Assembly (NCBI GenBank): GCA_016745315.1
Contig: CP066886.1
Span: 3,658,501 to 3,722,500 of the forward strand
Length of the DNA stretch: 64,000 nucleotides
Reading direction: 5' to 3'
Source: Arthrospira sp. PCC 9108
Lineage (GTDB): Bacteria; Cyanobacteriota; Cyanobacteriia; Cyanobacteriales; Microcoleaceae
A program made the translations under genes and the position numbers. Each line of letters begins with the position of its first letter. Position 1 is the stretch's first letter. This document shows, piece after piece, positions 1 through 8,318 of this stretch. The notes beneath the pieces are model-generated. The model saw only the letters and a program-made list of their open reading frames with translations. It was not told the origin of the DNA and ran no database searches.

Positions 1-960
1 AATTCATTTAAACGCTGTTTCCTTGATATATTCGATAAAGTCAAGGACTGGGATAGTTACGTCACCTGGGAGGGTATAAAAGAAGCGTTATATAGCCCGT
101 TACAAGATGGCAGTAGTCCGGTAGGTCACAAAGACTTCAAAAATCGTTACTATCGATTAAGACAAGTAGCAGAACGTGCTGGCTGCAAAAAAGCATTGGA
201 GAAACTGGAAAAGATTGACCCAACCCAAACAGTATTTGCTGAATCCCAAAGTATAGACTTGGATACCTTGTTAAGTTTACTAGACAAAGAACGCAACACT
301 GATTATCGTTCTGTCACAGACAATAATGCGCGTGATGGTTGGTGCTGGGTTAGTGCGATGTGTACCCTATACGGGTTGAGACCGTCAGAAGTTGCGGCAG
401 GTCAAAACTTAACCAAAGCCATTACGGTTGACGGTATCACTTTCCCGGCTGTATCTGACCCTAACAACCTTGAGTTAGTGCTGGTTATTGGTGAGTTTAC
501 TTACTTTGGTGGTAGCACCAAGACAGGCTGGCGGTTAGCTATCCCAATGTCAAAAGACAAGACTCTGATTAACCGCTTAGGGATTCATAACGTTTGTCTA
601 CCTATCACAGAATCCAAAGACCCTAGCAAGTTTAACGATAATCACCGTAAATGGTTATCACGACATAATTGGGGACTAACTCAAGCCTATGCCTTTCGAC
701 ATCTTGGAAACCAACTAGGGGAGATGAACGGGATACCACAGGAAATCAGGGCGCGTTCGTTTGGTCACTCGGTAACGGTTAATGACAGCAAGTACAAAAA
801 ACGTCGCAACCTTGCCACAGAGTTAGGTATCCTGACAAGACATCAAAGGCAACCATTGCCACTAGATATGGCAAAACAAACACTACTCAATCATGGTATT
901 AACCCAGAATCACCAGAGATGAAAGCAGGACTTAGATTAATCTATCAGTTAGACGATTAA
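1..960 (+). CDS. Tyrosine recombinase (integrase) of mini-element, 5' end outside window
   Basis: The reading frame is open from base 1, so the N-terminal part lies upstream of the window; the first in-frame ATG at 196 is probably internal. About 319 residues are visible. They align by eye with the 485-aa recombinase at 16369: a shared WEGIK-type N-terminal segment, the arginine in YGLRPSEVAA, YAFRHLGNQLGE, and the C-terminal GHSVTVNDSKY carrying the box-II histidine and probable catalytic tyrosine. Tyrosine recombinases cut and join DNA at att sites. The gene sits beside a tRNA-derived att sequence and the arm of the inverted-repeat element, so it is probably the integrase of that element. 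Family assignment is strong; the exact site is inferred. Confidence 0.85.
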   Translation, partial: NSFKRCFLDIFDKVKDWDSYVTWEGIKEALYSPLQDGSSPVGHKDFKNRYYRLRQVAERAGCKKALEKLEKIDPTQTVFAESQSIDLDTLLSLLDKERNTDYRSVTDNNARDGWCWVSAMCTLYGLRPSEVAAGQNLTKAITVDGITFPAVSDPNNLELVLVIGEFTYFGGSTKTGWRLAIPMSKDKTLINRLGIHNVCLPITESKDPSKFNDNHRKWLSRHNWGLTQAYAFRHLGNQLGEMNGIPQEIRARSFGHSVTVNDSKYKKRRNLATELGILTRHQRQPLPLDMAKQTLLNHGINPESPEMKAGLRLIYQLDD

Positions 961-985
961 CCCCCAATAAACCCACAACACAATA

Positions 986-1018
986 CCCTCTAGGCTAAAT
1001 ACCTAGGGGGTTTCATTT
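986..1018 (+). terminator. Rho-independent terminator after recombinase
   Basis: A GC-rich stem (CCCTCTAGG paired imperfectly with CCTAGGGGG) is followed by a T-rich run, 26 bp after the recombinase stop. A similar structure follows the complete recombinase at 17852. Confidence 0.6.
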
Positions 1019-1061
1019 TGCACTCTCTCCTAATAATGCGATCGCTTTTGAGTGCACTAGA

Positions 1062-1118
1062 GTAACGGTAGAATAGGGGTTATAGGCTGTAATTTGGCTT
1101 CAAGTCCCACCGCCCCCA
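1062..1118. other. att-like segment: recombinase-cassette end joined to trnL(UAA) 3' end
   Basis: The conserved cassette-end sequence (AACGGTAGAATAGGGGTT, then a TAGGCTGTAA block) is fused directly to 23 bp of the 3' end of trnL(UAA) at 1096-1118. The same tRNA 3' end occurs inverted at 4156-4178 inside the tRNA gene itself. The matching elements at 5327 and 17904 show the same cassette end joined to different tRNA 3' ends. This is the expected look of a tRNA-targeting att site. Confidence 0.7.
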
Positions 1119-1310
1119 TTATCTGGAAACCCTTATCCGCATTACGATAGCGGGAATTCACTTAACCCGATAGTCGTATCGTCACACTCAATATGCACTC
1201 CATTCAGTCTTAGCACACGGGACAATTAGCGCATATCCCTCAGCAACAAAACTTAATTATTGACGGGTTAATCAATAAGCACAACTTAATCAATCTGTCA
1301 AATATCCATT

Positions 1311-1449
1311 CCTCCCCCCCAACCAAACACCGATAGGGTAGTTCCCTTGTGATAGCAGTCAATGGCAAGCCTATCGGTTCGTTCCTCACCATTGACTGCT
1401 ATCACATCGGTCGCACCCCCAAGAGTGTTTGTTCCGGTTGGGGGGGAGG
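1311..1449. promoter_or_regulatory. Nested palindrome in element arm (left copy)
   Basis: Outer arms CCTCCCCCCCAACC and GGTTGGGGGGGAGG (1311-1324 / 1436-1449) enclose AAACAC/GTGTTT and then a 17-bp perfect inner pair starting GTGATAGCAG (1349-1365 / 1389-1405). The same design occurs at 3825-3963, 18164-18300 and 34765-34902. It could be a replication origin or a protein-bound cruciform; the sequence does not say which. Confidence 0.75.
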
Positions 1450-1811
1450 GTATGGCTCAAATTTCAAAACCCATAGGGGTAGTCAGGTTATTGGTGAAAT
1501 ATTGAGGAACCTACTCGCTACCAACAAAATGCGATCGCATAATCACGACTAACCTGGCTATGACATACTGAAGCGATACCCCCAAACAACTTTTCAACTG
1601 GTGACTTGTTTCGTCAGCTCTCGCTGATACCTACATAATCCTAGGGAATTGCTTTACCAGCGACACCCGATACCTACATAATCCTCAGCAAGTCTCCAAT
1701 TTATAGGGGTAATCATCATGTTCAGAACTCAGTACCCCTAATAGACGGGTTAAGGTTTTGGCTTAGGGTGTTTATTGTAGGTAAACTAGGGGTGAGCATT
1801 CATATAAATGA

Positions 1812-1840
1812 TTTACAGTCTGTAAACAACAGACTGTAAA
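1812..1840. promoter_or_regulatory. 12-bp perfect hairpin in element arm (left copy)
   Basis: TTTACAGTCTGT, a 5-nt loop, then ACAGACTGTAAA. It is flanked by conserved CATATAAATGA and ATAATATGAATG blocks that also flank different hairpins in the element A TIRs. Confidence 0.75.
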
Positions 1841-1921
1841 CAGATAATATGAATGAACCCCTACAGTTAGAAACCATAGGGGGCCATTTAAGTTATTGGG
1901 GTAGCTGTTAGGTGTTAGGGT

Positions 1922-2176
1922 TTAGGGTTTTCTCCAACCATCATCATCAATATCATCTCTGTTGATTGGAAGATGGGGTGATTGCTTTTTATCTTCTGAC
2001 TGTTTTTTGCATACTATTGATGTCATAGAATCACTAACATATCTAATCAAATAATTTAGGCTATTTTGGATACCGTCTAACCTACTCTCAATCATTAGGT
2101 TTCCTGTATGCGTAATGAACGTACTGAGAATAATCGCGACAATAATTAACCCTAATTCAACTATTACCAAGTTCAT
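1922..2176 (-). CDS. Small membrane protein, 84 aa (left-arm copy)
   Basis: The N-terminus starts MNLVIVELGLIIVAIILSTF, one clear transmembrane segment. A short helical stretch follows and the C-terminus is charged and rich in acidic residues (DDIDDDGW). No known family recognised. An identical copy lies at 3098-3352, and a near-identical single copy lies in element A at 19764-20018, also just downstream of the 118-aa gene. One membrane helix plus a short cytoplasmic helix would fit a holin or a small virion membrane protein, but this is a guess. Confidence 0.7.
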   Translation of the reverse strand: MNLVIVELGLIIVAIILSTFITHTGNLMIESRLDGIQNSLNYLIRYVSDSMTSIVCKKQSEDKKQSPHLPINRDDIDDDGWRKP

Positions 2177-2533
2177 TTATATTAATTTCCAAAAATGAAG
2201 TGTAAACCATTTAATCCTTTCTAGTGGAGAAAATGAAGCGTAAAAATTGCTGTACGGCGGTGATTCAATTATTTGATATTCATTAAGCCATATAGTCTCT
2301 TTTTTAACTAGCATAGCTTGGTTAACATCATTGTAGGCATAGAATTTAAGCCACCCTGCCATTTTCCAGTACACGGGTACACTGTCAGCCAGCGTCAAAT
2401 AATATCCTGATAAATTTGCAGCCAGAAATGTCGGGTAAAGTTTTAACACCGTGTAAATTATCGGTATCTTCTTTAAAGAATTTATCGTATACTTTAAACC
2501 AATTACCCTCTGATATATCAAGTGCATTAGGCA
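2177..2533 (-). pseudogene. Frameshifted relative of the 118-aa element A protein
   Basis: The C-terminal part (from DSVPVYWKMAGWLKFY on) is nearly identical to the protein at 20019-20375. The N-terminal part matches only in another frame, starting at an ATG near 2531-2533, so a frameshift lies near 2395. The apparent long reading frame through this region is therefore not the original product. The last 72 bp lie inside the inverted arm and are duplicated at 3026-3097. Confidence 0.7.
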
Positions 2534-2541
2534 TAATAAAT

Positions 2542-2958
2542 TCAATTAATATTGGTATTTAGTCGTGTAATACATAAAGGGGATTCATTAACTAAGGTAT
2601 AATCACAAATATCAATAGCTGACCAATCCTCAAAAAATGAAACATTGACATCTTCTTTAGGCTCAATTGAAAATAAATCCCCGCCTATTCCATTATAACT
2701 ACTATCATCATAGTGGTGAGTTAAAAATATTTCTGTACCCGTGTTTAAGATGCTTATATAACATCGCAATATCGCTACTGAAGGGCTAAAAGTTGTCACA
2801 TTATAAAACGTACTAAACAGAACGCTTAAATCACCATCGCTTTGTTTCTTGTACTGCAAAATGATATTATATTCCTGACAAATCGCATGACCAAATATAA
2901 ATATTTTACCGATTAATTTTCCAATTTTATCACCGGATTTGATATCGATTTTTAACAA
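2542..2958 (-). CDS. Unrecognised protein, 138 aa, unique to mini-element core
   Basis: An intact frame in the 777-bp unique core between the inverted arms. It starts MLKIDIKSGDKIGKLIGKIF, has mixed beta-type composition and no signal peptide or motif I know. It occupies the place where element A has its tail-fibre gene, upstream of the 118-aa gene on the same strand. It may be a short alternative receptor-binding or accessory protein. Function unknown. Confidence 0.55.
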   Translation of the reverse strand: MLKIDIKSGDKIGKLIGKIFIFGHAICQEYNIILQYKKQSDGDLSVLFSTFYNVTTFSPSVAILRCYISILNTGTEIFLTHHYDDSSYNGIGGDLFSIEPKEDVNVSFFEDWSAIDICDYTLVNESPLCITRLNTNIN

Positions 2959-3097
2959 TTTATTATCACTATTGTTGTAATTGTCGTTATAAAAACCTCC
3001 TGTATATTTTCTAATATTATGCTGTAATTTTTACGCTTCATTTTCTCCACTAGAAAGGATTAAATGGTTTACACTTCATTTTTGGAAATTAATATAA

Positions 3098-3352
3098 ATG
3101 AACTTGGTAATAGTTGAATTAGGGTTAATTATTGTCGCGATTATTCTCAGTACGTTCATTACGCATACAGGAAACCTAATGATTGAGAGTAGGTTAGACG
3201 GTATCCAAAATAGCCTAAATTATTTGATTAGATATGTTAGTGATTCTATGACATCAATAGTATGCAAAAAACAGTCAGAAGATAAAAAGCAATCACCCCA
3301 TCTTCCAATCAACAGAGATGATATTGATGATGATGGTTGGAGAAAACCCTAA
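3098..3352 (+). CDS. Small membrane protein, 84 aa (right-arm copy)
   Basis: Identical to the product of 1922-2176 because it lies in the mirrored arm. It is transcribed towards the outer end, like the left copy. Its 5' side is the truncated start of the duplicated 118-aa pseudogene, so it may lack its normal operon promoter. Confidence 0.6.
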   Translation: MNLVIVELGLIIVAIILSTFITHTGNLMIESRLDGIQNSLNYLIRYVSDSMTSIVCKKQSEDKKQSPHLPINRDDIDDDGWRKP

Positions 3353-3433
3353 ACCCTAACACCTAACAGCTACCCCAATAACTTAAATGGCCCCCTATGG
3401 TTTCTAACTGTAGGGGTTCATTCATATTATCTG

Positions 3434-3462
3434 TTTACAGTCTGTTGTTTACAGACTGTAAA
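3434..3462. promoter_or_regulatory. 12-bp perfect hairpin in element arm (right copy)
   Basis: Mirror of the hairpin at 1812-1840. Confidence 0.75.
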
Positions 3463-3824
3463 TCATTTATATGAATGCTCACCCCTAGTTTACCTACAAT
3501 AAACACCCTAAGCCAAAACCTTAACCCGTCTATTAGGGGTACTGAGTTCTGAACATGATGATTACCCCTATAAATTGGAGACTTGCTGAGGATTATGTAG
3601 GTATCGGGTGTCGCTGGTAAAGCAATTCCCTAGGATTATGTAGGTATCAGCGAGAGCTGACGAAACAAGTCACCAGTTGAAAAGTTGTTTGGGGGTATCG
3701 CTTCAGTATGTCATAGCCAGGTTAGTCGTGATTATGCGATCGCATTTTGTTGGTAGCGAGTAGGTTCCTCAATATTTCACCAATAACCTGACTACCCCTA
3801 TGGGTTTTGAAATTTGAGCCATAC

Positions 3825-3963
3825 CCTCCCCCCCAACCGGAACAAACACTCTTGGGGGTGCGACCGATGTGATAGCAGTCAATGGTGAGGAACGAACCGA
3901 TAGGCTTGCCATTGACTGCTATCACAAGGGAACTACCCTATCGGTGTTTGGTTGGGGGGGAGG
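3825..3963. promoter_or_regulatory. Nested palindrome in element arm (right copy)
   Basis: Mirror of the nested palindrome at 1311-1449, with the same outer, middle and inner pairs. Confidence 0.75.
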
Positions 3964-4155
3964 AATGGATATTTGACAGATTGATTAAGTTGTGCTTATT
4001 GATTAACCCGTCAATAATTAAGTTTTGTTGCTGAGGGATATGCGCTAATTGTCCCGTGTGCTAAGACTGAATGGAGTGCATATTGAGTGTGACGATACGA
4101 CTATCGGGTTAAGTGAATTCCCGCTATCGTAATGCGGATAAGGGTTTCCAGATAA

Positions 4156-4487
4156 TGGGGGCGGTGGGACTTGAAGCCACACGACCGTTTAAGGTCAACG
4201 GATTTTCATCCTCTCGCAGCTTTCGCTACAGCATCAGGTAGGTTGATCCGCGCCTAATTGCCTTGAGAATTGGACTCTCCCTTTACCCTCGGCTTAACGT
4301 TAGGGTAGCTCCCCTCGAGTCTCTGCACCTTCGCATAAAGAAGTTCCAGAAATTATATATTTCCTTCACCCCTTCAAGGGCTTGGCTCAGGATTGCCTTG
4401 TCTGCGAACAGATTTAGGTTTCCCTGAGTTTGAGAGCAGTCACTTGAGGGATTTCTCACCCCAAGGCTCAGTTTTCTAAGTCCGTAG
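4156..4487 (-). pseudogene. trnL-UAA: trnL(UAA), split by group I intron, 5' exon truncated
   Basis: On the minus strand, 4478-4487 reads CTACGGACTT, the last 10 nt of the 5' exon up to the U of the UAA anticodon. The intron is 4477-4207 and the 3' exon 4206-4156 starts AAAATCCGTTGACC and ends CCGCCCCCA. The rest of the 5' exon (acceptor strand and D arm) is missing; a tandem-repeat unit abuts instead. The T arm reads GGCTTCAAG where GGGTTCAAG is expected, so the last T-stem pair is also broken. It cannot give a normal tRNA, so another trnL(UAA) must exist elsewhere. It is the integration target of the mini-element. Confidence 0.88.
4207..4477 (-). ncRNA. Group I intron of trnL(UAA), 271 nt
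   Basis: Begins AGAAAACTGAGCC, contains core blocks GGGAGCTACCCTAACG, GGGTAAAGGGAGAGTCC and GCGAAAGCTGCG, and ends with G directly before the 3' exon. This is the well-known cyanobacterial/plastid trnL(UAA) group I intron inserted between U34 and A35 of the anticodon. The core looks complete, but the 5' exon needed for pairing is cut to 10 nt. Confidence 0.92.
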
Positions 4488-4497
4488 TTCTGGGAAG

Positions 4498-5250
4498 TAG
4501 GTTGGGTGGAGGTCACGAAACCCAACGCCACCATCTCTTAGTTATGTTGGGTTTCACTACGTTTGACCCAACCATGTAGGTTGGGGTTCTGGGAAGTAGG
4601 TTGGGTGGAGGTCACGAAACCCAACGCCACCATCTCTTAGTATGGCTTTTTTCCCCATTTGAGTAGGTTGGGTGGAGGTCACGAAACCCAACGCCACCAT
4701 CTCTCAGTTATGTTGGGTTTCACTACGTTTCACCCAACCTACATGGTTGGGGTCTTGGGAAGTAGGTTGGGTGGAGGTCACGAAACCCAACGCCACCATC
4801 TCTCAGTTATGTTGGGTTTCACTACGTTTGACCCAACCTACATGGTTGGGGTCTTGGGAAGTAGGTTGGGTGGAGGTCACGAAACCCAACGCCACCATCT
4901 CTCAGTTATGTTGGGTTTCACTACGTTTGACCCAACCATGTCGGTTGGGGTTTTGGGAAGTAGGTTGGGTGGAGGTCACGAAACCCAACGCCACCATCTC
5001 TCAGTTATGTTGGGTTTCACTACGTTTGACCCAACCATGTCGGTTGGGGTTTTGGGAAGTAGGTTGGGTGGAGGTCACGAAACCCAACGCCACCATCTCT
5101 CAGTTATGTTGGGTTTCACTACGTTTGACCCAACCATGTAGGTTGGGGTTTTGGGAAGTAGGTTGGGTGGAGGTCACGAAACCCAACGCCACCATCTCTC
5201 AGTTATGTTGGGTTTCACTACGTTTGACCCAACCTACATGGTTGAGGTTT
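4498..5250. repeat. Tandem array of about 97-bp units, 8 copies
   Basis: The start motif GTAGGTTGGGTGGAGGTCAC recurs at 4498, 4595, 4663, 4763, 4860, 4959, 5057 and 5156; the second unit is shortened. Each unit carries internal inverted motifs (AACCCAAC / GTTGGGTT, and CCAACCTAC against GTAGGTTGG). Long reading frames through the array are translations of the repeat, not genes. The array has replaced the 5' exon of trnL(UAA). Confidence 0.92.
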
Positions 5251-5326
5251 TGGGGATCGGAAAAATATTTCCGGATATTTCAGGAAATTACTTGTTAATC
5301 CCTCTCTAATCAGAAACAGTTAATAG

Positions 5327-5404
5327 TGGGCAGAGTCGGACTCGAACCGGAATTACAGCCTACAACCCCTATTCTACCGTTACTTAGGTGTTACTCAAAA
5401 CCGT
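5327..5404. other. att-like cassette end with the 3' end of another tRNA
   Basis: Read on the minus strand, the conserved cassette end (AACGGTAGAATAGGGGTT, then TAGGCTGTAA) runs into GGTTCGAGTCCGACTCTGCC, a tRNA T arm and 3' acceptor strand. The acceptor would pair with GGGCAGA. No matching complete tRNA is in the window, so I cannot name it. It precedes the broken recombinase at 5429 exactly as 16267-16352 precedes the complete one. Confidence 0.65.
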
Positions 5405-5428
5405 AGTAGAGTAACAAGTGAGTAAAAA

Positions 5429-6307
5429 ATGAGTAATGCTACTAAACTCCCTACAGTGGGGGGAAAGGGTAACTATGACGAGAGCTATAGCAGATTCCTG
5501 AAAGCCTATCAAGACTTTAAAGGGGAATGTCCCAAAGGAGTGACACTCAAGTTACAAAAGTCCGGGGCTAGGTACAATCTGCTATTGCAGTTTAAGCAAC
5601 CACCTACCGGGAAACGGCTACCCAAGACAGCTAATCTTGAGTGTACACCCCAAGGGGTGATAGACGGGGTTAAGAAAGCTAAACTGGTATCAGAAGCCCT
5701 AGGGACTATCACTAGCACTAGTGAGTTCTGGGATTGGTATGATACGACTATTCTAGGAAAGAATCAGATTGAGGATAATCTGATAACCTACCGGGAAATA
5801 TTCCAACAACTGGAAGATGAGTATTTTGCCGGGTACAACCGCAACACAGGACGACCACGCTCCCGCGATATTGTCAGCGACCTATCTTCCTATCATCAAA
5901 GCCAAAAAATATACTTTGAGCAATTCCCCAATTGGGATGATTATCCTACTTGGGAGAGTTTCAAGGTTATGCTGTACACTCCCTTACAGAATGGAGAGGA
6001 GCTGATAGGGTCCCAAACATTCAAAGAACGTTACTACATCCTGAAAGCCATTGCCAAAAAATCACCCAATAAAGACCACCTACTAAAACAGTTAGAACTT
6101 ATTAATCCCAGACAAACACGATTCACCGTTAAGCAGCGTATAGGCATCGATGCCTTTAAAAATTGGTGGTACAGCGCTAAACAAGAAGTCTACACTATCA
6201 AAAACCATACATTCAGTAAAGCTCGTCACGCCTGGCTGTGGGTTACTGGTATGACAGTAATGTATGGGTTAAGGCTTACCGAAATAGCCGCTGCTTTTAA
6301 CTTATAG
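5429..6307 (+). pseudogene. Tyrosine recombinase, truncated by IS630
   Basis: The first 292 residues are about 90% identical by eye to the 485-aa recombinase at 16369, starting MSNATKLPTVGGKGNYDES. The frame ends at YGLRLTEIAAAFNL, where IS630 begins; its TAG stop is built from IS bases. The 3' part with the catalytic tyrosine is absent, and it does not continue beyond the IS, so more than a simple insertion happened. Confidence 0.88.
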
Positions 6308-7263
6308 CACCAGACAGGAAAGTTAGGACGTATAATGGAGAGGACGAGATGACTAAGAAGACCAAAAATGCCAGCCCCCTATAGTTACGACCTCAGACAA
6401 AAAGTTATTGATGCAATTGAACTAGACGGTATGCCCAAAACAGAAGCCAGTCAAGTTTTCCATGTCAGCCGGAACACCATTAATCTCTGGCTGCAAAGAA
6501 AAGCACAGACCGGAGACTTCCTCCCTAAACCTAATCACCGACCTGGCAATAACCACAAAATTACCGACTGGCATAAATTCAAGGCTTTTGCCCAAGAGCA
6601 TGGCCACAAAACCTCCGCTCAAATGGCTGAACTTTGGGATGACGACATCTCTCCTCGCACCATATCCAGAGCCTTGAAGAAAATTGGCTTCACCAGAAAA
6701 AAAAACTTACGGCTACCAAGAAGGTGATGAGCAACAGCGAGAGGAGTTTATTGCTCAGATTGAACACATGGAGTCGGAAGGGTTGGTTTACCTCGATGAA
6801 GCTGGCATGAATAGTCAAGACTCGGATTATCCTTATGGTTACTGCCAGGAAGGACAACGCTTCGATGCCCTCAAATCAGGGAAGAGGCAGGGCAGGGTGA
6901 GCTATATGGCCCCATGGTGTCATCAACAACTCTTAGCTCCCTTTACCTTTGAGGGTTGTTGTAATCGGACAGTGTTTGAGTTGTGGTTGGAGTTCATCTT
7001 AATTCCAACACTGAAGCCAGGTCAAACTCTAGTACTGGACAATGCAACGTTTCATAAAGGGGGGCGGCAGGCTGAACTGGTGGAGGCAGCTCCATGCCGT
7101 TTACTCTATCTTCGGCCTTATTCGCCAGACCTCAACAAGATAGAGAAATGTTGGTCGTGGTTGAAAGCCCGCATTCGCCATTGCACGTGAGCAGTTTGAT
7201 TCTCTCGATGATGCCATGGATTCTGTTCTCAAGGCTGCGTCCTAACCGTATTGACTAGTGCTA
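6305..7263 (+). mobile_element. IS630-family insertion sequence, 959 bp
   Basis: The terminal inverted repeats begin TAGCACCAGACAGG on the left and TAGCACTAGTCAAT on the right (read inward) and share GTTAGGACG further in, about 26 bp in all. TA dinucleotides flank both ends (6303-6304 and 7264-7265), the usual IS630/Tc1 target duplication. Left flank is a recombinase gene; right flank is a different short repeat, so the two flanks may not derive from one target. Confidence 0.88.
6368..7190 (+). CDS. IS630 transposase, two overlapping frames
   Basis: Frame 1 (6368-6727, 119 aa) is the N-terminal HTH part, starting MPAPYSYDLRQKVIDAIE. Frame 2 (to 7190) is the DDE part with YLDEAGMN, VLDNATFH and SPDLNKIEK, the three acidic catalytic motifs. 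The frames meet at a run of nine A (6697-6705), a typical slippage site, so a fused product by frameshifting is likely. The 3' end carries a TGA at 7188 that a further shift would bypass to a stop near 7244; the copy at 43018 has the same feature. Confidence 0.82.
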
Positions 7264-7600
7264 TATCTGGGAGACAGACCTAGGGTGAGGGCAATGTCTT
7301 AAGGGACTGGTGAACAAGCTGTATGTAAAGAAATGTTAAGTTGGGGCCGGGAAAATTTTTTTTCTGGGGGGGTTGCTTTTCCGGGCGACTTGCGCTACAC
7401 TTTTTATATAATTGGGATATTGCTAATTTTATTTTTAGTAAATAAATTTCAATTATGTAACTATAATATCCAAATGCTATCATGAGTTCCCAGTGGTTGT
7501 CAAGGGTTGGCGCGGGTTCCGAGCCAAAAAAAATTTTTTAATGTTAAAAAAGGCATATTTTCCCAGGAAGAAAAGCCGGGGAATCCTGGTTAATTAACCT
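7264..7600. other. Intergenic, no gene seen
   Basis: 7266-7295 resembles, inverted, the small repeat at 14745-14812 (GTGAGGGCAATGT). The rest holds homopolymer runs (A, T, G) downstream of the J-domain gene and the edge of the IS. No RNA gene recognised. Confidence 0.5.
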
Positions 7601-8221
7601 TTAGGAATAGACACTTTCTAGGGATTGAAAATCTCGTTCAACTTCCGCCCACAGCGTGCGATTGTGAGGGTCAGTACGGAGGGCTTTTTTGAGGTAATTG
7701 CGGGCTTTATCGGTTTGGCGTTCTTTGATAAGTTGACGCGCCCAACGTTGATAAGTAATAGCCTGCCACTGTCGGATTTCCTGGTCTTGGGGGATTCTGT
7801 GGGCTAGTCCTTCCACTAAAGCGATCGCCCTAGGAAAGCGCTGATATCTGAGTAATTGCTGCAATTGTTTATAGCAATTTTCCTTCAATTTCTGCTCAGT
7901 TTCGGAGAGTTCCTGGTTAAATTGAATCCGGTTTTCCGGGTGATAGACCTTAGTTTTAACCCTGGGGAAATGGGTGGTTGTACCCTGGTGAAATTGGGTA
8001 TAAGAGGCAGTAGCCCAAGCCATTTCGGACTCTGGTTTAGCGACATCTAACAGAAACTTATAAGCCTCAGTTAAGGCGATAAATCTTTCTTGGGCTTGGG
8101 GATTATTTTGATTAACATCAGGATGATATTGTCGGGCGAGTTTCCGATAGGAAGCCTTGACCGCTTCCAAACTCGCCCCTGATCTTAAACCCAATGTGCG
8201 ATAGTAATCCGTTGTGTCCAT
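7601..8221 (-). CDS. J-domain (DnaJ-like) protein with C-terminal TPR-like helices
   Basis: 206 aa. Residues 1-65 form a J domain with the HPD motif at 33-35, which stimulates the ATPase of DnaK (Hsp70). There is no glycine-rich or zinc-finger region, so it is not full DnaJ. Residues about 90-200 are helical with a TPR-like pattern (DKARNYLKKALRTDPHNRTL). It is a cytoplasmic co-chaperone of type III, client unknown. It ends the clp-side run of minus-strand genes. Confidence 0.85.
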   Translation of the reverse strand: MDTTDYYRTLGLRSGASLEAVKASYRKLARQYHPDVNQNNPQAQERFIALTEAYKFLLDVAKPESEMAWATASYTQFHQGTTTHFPRVKTKVYHPENRIQFNQELSETEQKLKENCYKQLQQLLRYQRFPRAIALVEGLAHRIPQDQEIRQWQAITYQRWARQLIKERQTDKARNYLKKALRTDPHNRTLWAEVERDFQSLESVYS

Positions 8222-8318
8222 CTAGGTTTAATCTACCCCAGTTTAATTTAAGTCAAGAACCGAACCCGCCCCACAAGAAAGGCGGGCGTAATTAGTTTAA
8301 CAGAAATTTAGGATATTG

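Larger units (their letters stand above)
1096..2248. repeat. Left arm of 1153-bp inverted repeat (mini-element)
   Basis: Position x in this arm matches position 5274-x in the arm at 3026-4178 over the blocks I checked, and the two encoded 84-aa proteins are identical. The arm contains, from outside in, the trnL 3' end, a nested palindrome (1311-1449), two copies of a motif around ACCTACATAATCCT (1630-1690), a 12-bp hairpin (1812-1840), the 84-aa gene and the first part of a pseudogene. The same order is found in the shorter TIRs of element A. Confidence 0.92.
3026..4178. repeat. Right arm of 1153-bp inverted repeat (mini-element)
   Basis: Mirror of 1096-2248 with axis at 2637. Its outer 23 bp are the 3' end of the trnL(UAA) gene. 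No mismatch between arms was noticed in the blocks compared, which suggests recent formation or gene conversion between arms. Confidence 0.92.

Noticed and set aside
1349..1552. 67-codon frame in both arms of the mini-element
   Set aside because: It begins inside the nested palindrome and has no counterpart in the element A TIRs, where the frame is broken.
1916..1935. TTAGGG-like strings as telomere sequence
   Set aside because: Only two to three imperfect units, located at the inner side of the TIR and partly coding.
4498..5250. Possible CRISPR array
   Set aside because: Units of 97 bp repeat as a whole with no unique spacers; no cas genes in the window.
4659..5298. Two long overlapping open frames (160 and 208 codons)
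   Set aside because: They are translations of the 97-bp tandem array in two frames; the protein repeat follows the DNA repeat, with no ribosome site.
7264..7600. Rest of the recombinase gene beyond IS630
   Set aside because: The sequence after the IS right end is a different short repeat; no recombinase motif follows.
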